Shown here piece by piece: positions 7,868 to 12,498 of a DNA stretch of 13,311 nucleotides. Within the stretch, counting starts at the first letter, position 1; each line of letters begins with the position of its first letter. A model generated the notes under the pieces. That model saw only the letters and a program-made list of their open reading frames with translations, ran no database searches and was not told where the DNA came from. The translations under genes were made by a program, and so were the position numbers. Source of the DNA: Oscillospiraceae bacterium (GTDB lineage Bacteria > Bacillota > Clostridia > Oscillospirales > Oscillospiraceae); assembly GCA_017400415.1 (NCBI GenBank), contig JAFPTE010000034.1, forward strand, positions 1 through 13,311, written 5' to 3'.

Positions 7868-8263
7868 ATGCAGAAAAGCATGAACGGTCCGGATAAAGAA
7901 GCTGTCATAACGATTATTCTGGGGATTATGGTCATTTTGCTGATAGCCCTTGTGATTACTGCAATACTGGCGCTGGCAGCGGAGAAGGGGGCTGTATCTC
8001 TGGAGGCGGCAGAAGAGCTGACAATGCTGTGCAGCTTCATTGGGGGTATCGCAGGCGGTGCAGTGGTCAGATACAGGCGGGGAAAGAGGGGAGCGGAGCC
8101 CATAATCAGTGCAGTTGGGGCGGCAATTATACGATTAATTATTTCACTTGCTGTTTCCGGAGTGCCTTCGCTTTCCGACCTGGGGCACAGCGCCGCCATA
8201 GTCGCAGGGGGACTTCTGGCGGCGGCAGCACTCACCGGAGGGAAGGGCAGAAGGAGGAGATGA
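7868..8263 (+). CDS. Small membrane protein, YrzE/TIGR04086-like
   Basis: This 131-residue protein has about four predicted membrane helices (roughly 14-40, 47-67, 78-97 and 104-123) and a basic C-terminus ending KGRRRR. The glycine-rich SFIGGIAGGAVV followed by a basic stretch and a further helix resembles YrzE of Bacillus subtilis. YrzE (the TIGR04086 family) is encoded directly after yajC there, as here. The function of the family is not known; a role near protein export is only suggested by the position. The ATG at 7868 is preferred over an in-frame ATG at 7880 because GGAGG (7856-7860) lies 7 nt upstream. That ribosome binding site is part of the yajC terminator, so expression probably depends on read-through or on how the hairpin folds. 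Confidence 0.65.
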   Translation: MQKSMNGPDKEAVITIILGIMVILLIALVITAILALAAEKGAVSLEAAEELTMLCSFIGGIAGGAVVRYRRGKRGAEPIISAVGAAIIRLIISLAVSGVPSLSDLGHSAAIVAGGLLAAAALTGGKGRRRR

Positions 8264-8305
8264 TTACAAACTGTATTAGCAATAACAGGATTACAAAGTG
8301 TAATC
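8262..8305. promoter_or_regulatory. Two ATTACA-N3-TGTA dyads, possible repressor operator
   Basis: GATTACA-AAG-TGTAATC (8289-8305) is a perfect 7-bp inverted repeat. An imperfect copy, GATTACA-AAC-TGTATT, starts at 8262, 27 bp earlier, just over the stop of the YrzE-like gene. TACA-N1-3-TGTA dyads of this kind are known as operators of BlaI/MecI/CopY-type repressors, but no such regulator is in the window, so the assignment is a guess. Confidence 0.3.
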
Positions 8306-8383
8306 AGAAGGCATAGTCTACATAATCGGATGATGATAACCTATATTTAGTTCTTCCGAGCCGAAAGGCCGCCAATATCTTGT

Positions 8384-8402
8384 TTATTCAGGCGTTATTC
8401 AG
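8384..8402. repeat. Tandem TTATTCAG repeat with 11-bp period
   Basis: TTATTCAG occurs at 8384-8391 and again at 8395-8402, exactly 11 bp apart, so both copies face the same side of the helix. It lies in the A+T-rich intergenic stretch ahead of the membrane protein and xerD. Direct repeats with this spacing are typical of activator sites, but nothing links it to a particular regulator. Confidence 0.3.
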
Positions 8403-8432
8403 CGACTTGAGACGGTGTATAGGGCAAGTACG

Positions 8433-8471
8433 TTTACATAATAGTGTTGACATAATATTTTGTCATAATTC
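8433..8471 (+). promoter_or_regulatory. Promoter region with three CATAAT repeats upstream of the membrane protein/xerD unit
   Basis: TTTACATAAT (8433-8442), TTGACATAAT (8447-8456) and a third CATAAT (8464-8469) form an imperfect repeat with a period of 13-14 bp. TTTACA (8433-8438) and TATTTT (8456-8461) are 17 bp apart and could be a weak sigma-A promoter. CATAATAT (8451-8458) fits the CATANNNT -10 pattern of the sporulation factors sigma-E and sigma-K. The region is the natural place for the promoter of the next two genes, but which elements are used cannot be decided by eye. Confidence 0.4.
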
Positions 8472-8500
8472 ACAAAAATGAAAAATTTGGAAGAAAGCAG

Positions 8501-9046
8501 TTGATTATTTATCCTCGTTGTATTATTATTAAAGCCGTTCCGGAATTTCTGCGCCCTTGCTGCGCCCATTTCATGAGAAGGTCAGTTGCTTGCCGGGACA
8601 GTCTTAAAAGCAGAATAATCCGAATCTCTCTCTGCGTATTCTTCATTGCCGGAGCTTCTTCGGGCTCATTTCTGTCCCCGCTGTTTTTGGGGAGGGTTAT
8701 TTTTTCGCCCTTTTCTCCTTGGACAGAGTTCTTTTTGCCGCTTATCATTATCCCGGCTGTCTTTTTCAGCGGCAGGCTTATCTGGGGATTTGCTCTGAGC
8801 TCCCTCCTTATTTTTGCATCCGCTTTCGGCTTTTCTGCTTATATGGGCCTCTGGCTGAACGACGCCTCTTTTACGGCGGCCTTGACAGTCTGGCTCTTCT
8901 GCGCATTTTTCAGCTTTATCCTTGGATGCCGCAGCTTCCGAAGCTCCTGGACTTTATTGTCCGCCTTCCTTCGCAGGCTGAGGCGCAAGTTTGTCCGCCA
9001 TCACTATGAGAGGGGGGTACCGCTATGCCGGCGGTCGATCCTGTAA
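8501..9046 (+). CDS. Unrecognised multi-pass membrane protein upstream of xerD
   Basis: I do not recognise this 181-residue protein. It contains four or five hydrophobic segments (about residues 40-65, 77-92, 95-117 and 124-143) and a basic C-terminal end (LRRLRRKFVRHH). The frame has codon use like its neighbours and overlaps xerD by 22 nt. The start is uncertain. TTG at 8501 has a weak GGAAG upstream, while ATG at 8573 (residue 25) has no ribosome binding site but gives a more natural N-terminus. In many spore-forming Firmicutes spoIIM, a five-helix engulfment protein, lies just before xerD. FFIAGASSGSFLSPLF is loosely like the SpoIIM first helix, so a divergent SpoIIM-like protein is possible but unproven. 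A leader peptide-like ORF (ATG at 8478) ends over the TTG. Confidence 0.6.
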   Translation: MIIYPRCIIIKAVPEFLRPCCAHFMRRSVACRDSLKSRIIRISLCVFFIAGASSGSFLSPLFLGRVIFSPFSPWTEFFLPLIIIPAVFFSGRLIWGFALSSLLIFASAFGFSAYMGLWLNDASFTAALTVWLFCAFFSFILGCRSFRSSWTLLSAFLRRLRRKFVRHHYERGVPLCRRSIL

Positions 9047-9912
9047 CCGGTTTTGAGCACTTTTTAACTGAAGAAAAAAACGCTTCTGCCAACACCCTTG
9101 CTTCCTATATGAGGGACGTGAGACAGTTTGAGCAGTATCTTGAAGCCAAGGGGACCAAGCTCACCTCAGTCAAGTCCAAGGAGATCAACGAATATCTCCG
9201 CTGGCTCCGGGGGACCAATCGTTCCGCATCAACTGTTGCACGCTGTGCTGCTTCGCTCCGCTCCTTTTTCAGCTACTGCGTAGCTGCCGGGCTGAGAAAG
9301 GACAACCCCTCCGTGGATATTGAGGTGGACAAGGCCGAGAAGAAGCTGCCCCAGATCCTTACAGGCGACGAGGTTGAGCTTTTCCTCCGGCAGCCCAGAT
9401 GCACCGATATGAAGGGCTACCGTGACCGGGCCATGCTGGAGCTTCTTTACGCAACGGGAATAAGAGTCAGTGAGCTTGTGGGGCTGAATGTGGATGATGT
9501 TCGGCTCTCCGCCGGCGTTATACGCTGCGCCTCCGGCGAAAAGGAAAGGTTTATCCCCATGTACCCCCAGTGCATCAAGGCTCTGGAGGATTATCTCAAA
9601 CTTGTGCGTGACAACATGATCTCCTCTCCCGACGAGGAGGCCCTATTTGTAAACGTAGGCGGCAGCCGCATGTCCCGCCAGGGCTTCTGGAAGGTGGTCA
9701 AGCACTATCAGGAAATGGCCGGCATCGAGAAGGACATCACCCCCCACACTCTGCGGCACTCCTTCGCAGCCCACCTCCTTGAAAACGGCGCAGACCTCCG
9801 CTCCATTCAGGAGATGCTGGGCCACGCAGATATCTCCTCCACCCAGGTTTACACCAAGGTCATCTCCCGTCAGCTCAAGGACGTCTACAAGAAGGCCCAT
9901 CCCAGAGCTTAA
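9025..9912 (+). CDS. xerD: Tyrosine recombinase XerD-like
   Basis: Xer recombinases resolve chromosome dimers at dif sites. The protein has 295 residues: an N-terminal SAM-like core-binding domain (about 1-90) and a C-terminal catalytic domain. Visible catalytic residues are R147 (ATGIRVSEL), H241 and R244 (HTLRHSF), H267 (GHADISS) and the nucleophile Y276 (TQVYTKV). The H-to-Y spacing is the same as in E. coli XerD. The beta-hairpin that normally reads GKGxKER reads CASGEKER here (168-175), one residue shorter and without the usual lysine. Length and start match XerC/XerD, and XerD is preferred because a SpoIIM-like candidate precedes it, but XerC cannot be excluded. The ATG at 9025 has a strong GAGGGGGG upstream and overlaps the preceding gene by 22 nt. 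Confidence 0.88.
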   Translation: MPAVDPVTGFEHFLTEEKNASANTLASYMRDVRQFEQYLEAKGTKLTSVKSKEINEYLRWLRGTNRSASTVARCAASLRSFFSYCVAAGLRKDNPSVDIEVDKAEKKLPQILTGDEVELFLRQPRCTDMKGYRDRAMLELLYATGIRVSELVGLNVDDVRLSAGVIRCASGEKERFIPMYPQCIKALEDYLKLVRDNMISSPDEEALFVNVGGSRMSRQGFWKVVKHYQEMAGIEKDITPHTLRHSFAAHLLENGADLRSIQEMLGHADISSTQVYTKVISRQLKDVYKKAHPRA

Positions 9913-9924
9913 AACAAAAACCAT

Positions 9925-9953
9925 GGCGGCGCCTCTCAGGGTGCCGCCCTTTT
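9925..9953 (+). terminator. GC-rich hairpin between xerD and folC, probable terminator
   Basis: A 10-bp stem (9925-9934 with 9939-9948, including G-T pairs) with a 4-nt loop is followed by CTTTT. An A-rich stretch precedes it, so it could also work on the other strand. The T run is short and folC begins only 17 nt later, so partial read-through into folC is likely. Confidence 0.6.
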
Positions 9954-9969
9954 CATGTGCAGGTGCAGT

Positions 9970-11235
9970 ATGGATTACAACGAGGCAATTTCATATATCC
10001 ACAGCTTTACCCCGGCCAGGGGACCGAAGCGGAGCCTGGATAGGACCAGGGACCTGCTCTCCCGGCTGGGCTCTCCGGAGAGGAAGCTCCGCTATGTGCA
10101 CATAACCGGGACAAACGGCAAGGGCTCCGTGGCCGCCATGACGGAATCCGTTCTCCGCTCCGCAGGCTATAAGACCGGGCTTTTCACATCCCCGTTTTTA
10201 AACCGCTTCAATGAGCGCATCCGCATAAACGGGGAGGATATCCCGGACGAGGACCTGGCCCGGCTCGTGTCCCGGGTACGGCCTTATATAGACAGGCTCC
10301 CGGATGTGCCCACGGAGTTTGAGGTGGTCACGGTGCTTGCCCTGACTTACTTTGCGGAGAAGGACTGTCAGATAGTGGTCCTGGAGGTCGGCATGGGCGG
10401 CAGGAGCGACTATACAAACGTTATTCCTGCGCCGGAGACTGCGGTTTTCACCTCCGTGGGCCTGGACCACATAAAGCAGCTGGGCGGCACCGTAAGGGCA
10501 ATTGCGGAGAATAAAGCGGGTATAATAAAGCTAGGCTGTGAGGTTATAGCCGGGCCGCTGCCGCCGGAGGCCATGGAGGTCATTTCCTCCCGTGCAGAGG
10601 AAATTGGGGCAAGACTAAGCTCCGTCAGGGCCTCTGCCGCAAGAGTCACAAAGCGCAGCCTTTCCGGCGTGACCTTCGACTTCGGCGGCTATAAGGGCCT
10701 GACAGTTCCCCTTGCCGGGGACCACCAGGCTTTTAATGCGGCTGCGGCAATTCTTGTCTGCCGTGCGCTCCGCCGCAGAGGATTCAGGATTACGCCGGCC
10801 TGCATCCGGAAGGGGCTTGAGTCGGTCTCGTGGCCCGGGCGGATGGAGCTTCTGAGGGAAAAGCCCCTGTTTTTCCTGGACGGAGCCCACAACCCCCAGG
10901 CGGTTGCCGCAGCGGCGTCGTTTTTCAGGGATTCCGGCCTTGAACCGGTTTTTCTGGTGGCAGCTATGGAGGATAAGGATATAGACGGCATTCTGGATAT
11001 ACTGACCTCCGTAGGGTCCCGGTTTGTGACCCTGCCCCTCGAATACAGGCGGGCAATGGATGCGGGAGCGCTTGCGGAGAAGATAAGGAGCAGAGGTGCT
11101 CAGGCCTTTGCCGCCGACAGCGCTGCCCAGGCCGTATCCGCAGCGGCGGATCTGGCAGGGGAGAGAGGCTGCGTCTGCGCCCTCGGGTCCCTCTATATGT
11201 CCGGCCTTGTCCGTGAAGAAGTGAATAGGCTATGA
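9970..11235 (+). CDS. folC: Bifunctional folylpolyglutamate / dihydrofolate synthase
   Basis: FolC adds glutamate to dihydropteroate or folates with ATP, making and retaining folate in the cytoplasm. The 421-residue product is a Mur-ligase-type enzyme. It has the P-loop ITGTNGKGSVAAM (GTNGKGS at 47-53, K51), SPFLNRFNERI, VLEVGMGGRSDYTNV and a C-terminal domain with FLDGAHNPQA. It ends with GSLYMSGLVREEVNRL, like other FolC proteins. An in-frame ATG lies at 9955, but the ATG at 9970 is preferred: it gives MDYNEAISYIHSF, a standard FolC start, and follows AGGTG (9961-9965). No promoter was seen, so it may rely on read-through past the xerD hairpin. It is convergent with the rhomboid-like gene. 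Confidence 0.93.
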   Translation: MDYNEAISYIHSFTPARGPKRSLDRTRDLLSRLGSPERKLRYVHITGTNGKGSVAAMTESVLRSAGYKTGLFTSPFLNRFNERIRINGEDIPDEDLARLVSRVRPYIDRLPDVPTEFEVVTVLALTYFAEKDCQIVVLEVGMGGRSDYTNVIPAPETAVFTSVGLDHIKQLGGTVRAIAENKAGIIKLGCEVIAGPLPPEAMEVISSRAEEIGARLSSVRASAARVTKRSLSGVTFDFGGYKGLTVPLAGDHQAFNAAAAILVCRALRRRGFRITPACIRKGLESVSWPGRMELLREKPLFFLDGAHNPQAVAAAASFFRDSGLEPVFLVAAMEDKDIDGILDILTSVGSRFVTLPLEYRRAMDAGALAEKIRSRGAQAFAADSAAQAVSAAADLAGERGCVCALGSLYMSGLVREEVNRL

Positions 11236-11237
11236 AA

Positions 11238-11261
11238 AAACCGCCGGTTGCCCGGCGGTTT
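11238..11261 (+). terminator. folC terminator hairpin, first copy of a 24-nt palindrome
   Basis: A perfect 10-bp stem (11238-11247 with 11252-11261) with loop TTGC starts 2 nt after the folC stop. It is preceded by A residues but followed only by TTT then CATAC, so its T tract is poor. The same 24 bases recur exactly at 11457-11480. Confidence 0.7.
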
Positions 11262-11456
11262 CATACTGCATACATACTGTGATTCAATCGTTTTTGCCGG
11301 AGCTTTGCCCCGGCAAAAACACATTCAGGCGGTCGCGGAGCGCCGCCCTCGCGCCGACCAACGAGGCTCAGCCGAGGCGATGGAGCGCGAGCAACTCAAA
11401 TGAGAGCCCGGCACAGCGGGCCTCATTTGAAGGCTGTCGGCTTTGCCGACAGCCTC
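11262..11456. repeat. Hairpin-rich non-coding element between two identical terminators
   Basis: About 195 nt of DNA between convergent genes holds several strong dyads. There is an 11-bp stem with arms 11290-11300 and 11310-11320. Short stems join 11331-11335 with 11355-11359, and 11348-11354 with 11385-11391. Arms 11396-11410 and 11417-11430 form a 14-bp stem with one bulged A. A perfect 11-bp stem joins 11431-11441 and 11445-11455 around TTT. The composition is strongly GC-rich and unlike the neighbouring intergenic DNA. No credible gene is present. It looks like an interspersed palindromic repeat or a structured RNA; the repeat nature is inferred, since only one copy is in view. Confidence 0.5.
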
Positions 11457-11480
11457 AAACCGCCGGTTGCCCGGCGGTTT
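11457..11480. terminator. Second copy of the 24-nt palindromic terminator hairpin
   Basis: It is identical base for base to 11238-11261: stem 11457-11466 with 11471-11480 and loop TTGC. On the plus strand it is followed by one more T (TTTT at 11478-11481), then CTGT. It lies 6 nt beyond the stop of the minus-strand gene, so it can serve that gene as well as catch plus-strand read-through from folC. Confidence 0.65.
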
Positions 11481-11486
11481 TCTGTA

Positions 11487-12341
11487 TCATTCAGTAAAGT
11501 GAACGTGATTGTTTATGTGGTCCTGGCAGAAGCAGTGATAGCCAACACAGCGTGAGCAGTAGCGGAACTCCAGCTCCGGATAATCCGTATCGGTCCTGCC
11601 GCAGACTGCGCACTTGTGGCGGTATTCCTTGGCCTCCGGACGGGCTCTGACCTTGAACTGTGCCTTCCGCTCCCAGACCTTCTTTCTTCCGAAGACTCTC
11701 TCAATGAGAATATAGCTGAAAAACAGCAGATAGTTGAGAATGAACATGAGGGGGAAGGGACTGCATTCAAGTATCATGGAGACAACGAAGAAGGCGGCGT
11801 CCACTATGGCGAGCCACTTCATCTTGATGGGGATGATGAAGAAAAGCAGCACCTGGAAATCGGGCCAAAGTGTGGCGAAGGCGAAGAACAGGCTCAGGTT
11901 CAGGTAATACCCGGTCATGACGAAGCGCACGTCAATGCCCAGCAGGGAGACGATTATGCCGTACAGCAGGGAGAATACCATGCCGCAGAGGTAATACACG
12001 GTGAATCTGGCCTGGCCCCACTGATTTTCCAGGGTCGTGCCGATGAAATAATAGAAATACAGGCTCAGAATGGCGGCGAAGGGGTTTGCGTAGTCGGGCA
12101 CAAACAGGAAGGTGATTATCCGCCAGACCTGGCCCTGGAGAATAAGCGACGGGTCAAATACCAGATAATAGACAAAGGTCCCTGTCCGGTCCAGAATGCT
12201 GAACAGATAAGTCACTGCGTTTAAAATAACTATCCAGAGCATAAGCCTGGGTATTCCGAACCTGGGATGCTTGTAGCAGAAGCGCTCCACAGCTTTGTCA
12301 AAGGCTCTCAATAGGCTCACCTCACCAAATTCATTAAGCAT
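11487..12341 (-). CDS. Rhomboid-fold membrane protein without protease residues, Cys/His-rich tail
   Basis: This 284-residue protein has about six membrane helices (roughly 33-52, 75-100, 113-134, 139-158, 161-190 and 196-214). It shows rhomboid-like signs: QVWRIITFLF (the WR motif), an LENQWG loop after the second helix (104-109) and YYLCG. The catalytic GxSG is absent; the equivalent segment reads GYYLNLSLFFAFA. No histidine lies in a late helix, so it is probably not a protease but a derlin/iRhom-like pseudoenzyme. A cytoplasmic tail holds C244, C247, C262, C265, H269, C270, C272, H275, H279 and H281, a likely zinc-binding module. The ATG at 12341 has GGGAG 6 nt upstream; the open frame extends 51 codons further, but those lie in promoter-like DNA. 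It is divergent from metK. The role is unknown. Confidence 0.8.
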   Translation of the reverse strand: MLNEFGEVSLLRAFDKAVERFCYKHPRFGIPRLMLWIVILNAVTYLFSILDRTGTFVYYLVFDPSLILQGQVWRIITFLFVPDYANPFAAILSLYFYYFIGTTLENQWGQARFTVYYLCGMVFSLLYGIIVSLLGIDVRFVMTGYYLNLSLFFAFATLWPDFQVLLFFIIPIKMKWLAIVDAAFFVVSMILECSPFPLMFILNYLLFFSYILIERVFGRKKVWERKAQFKVRARPEAKEYRHKCAVCGRTDTDYPELEFRYCSRCVGYHCFCQDHINNHVHFTE

Positions 12342-12428
12342 ATTGTACTCCCGGCAGGGGAAAATGTCCATTAAAAATGTGTAAACTCTGGGAAAAGTCA
12401 AAAAATGAGCGAAAACAAAAAATAATGC

Positions 12429-12457
12429 TTTCCGTTTTCCGGAATATGTGTTAGAAT
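12429..12457 (+). promoter_or_regulatory. Probable metK promoter
   Basis: TAGAAT (12452-12457) is a good -10 box. The -35 position 17 bp upstream reads TTTCCG (12429-12434), a poor match. The leader to the metK ATG would be about 35 nt, too short for a SAM riboswitch, and no S-box-like structure is present in the 157-nt divergent spacer. Confidence 0.4.
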
Positions 12458-12498
12458 ATAGTTTGTATAGCCAGAATGAAAAAGGAGTACCCATAGAA

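Noticed and set aside
8447..8452. Perfect TTGACA as a sigma-A -35 box
   Set aside because: The bases 16-18 bp downstream (TCACAA) do not resemble a -10 box; the nearest CATAAT is only 11 bp away. It is better seen as part of the repeat.
11290..11320. GTTTTTGCCGG...CCGGCAAAAAC as an intrinsic terminator
   Set aside because: The T run is in the left arm and the A run in the right arm on both strands, the reverse of a terminator; it is only a stem-loop.
11279..11497. 72-codon plus-strand open frame across the hairpin element
   Set aside because: It has no ribosome binding site, its bases are dominated by palindromes, and it runs through the terminator copy. Repeats of this kind often yield spurious hypothetical proteins.
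11616..12224. 202-codon plus-strand open frame
   Set aside because: It is antisense to the rhomboid-like gene; the glutamate- and glycine-rich translation is what the complement of membrane-helix codons gives.
12396..12401. TTGACT on the minus strand as the -35 box of the rhomboid-like gene
   Set aside because: No convincing -10 box lies at 16-18 bp; the nearest TTTAAT needs a 20-bp spacer.
12342..12494. 51-codon N-terminal extension of the rhomboid-like protein
   Set aside because: It would cover the divergent promoter region and lacks a ribosome binding site, while the ATG at 12341 has a good one.
12342..12498. SAM riboswitch ahead of metK
   Set aside because: The probable transcript leader is only about 35 nt, and no S-box stem or terminator is seen in the divergent spacer.
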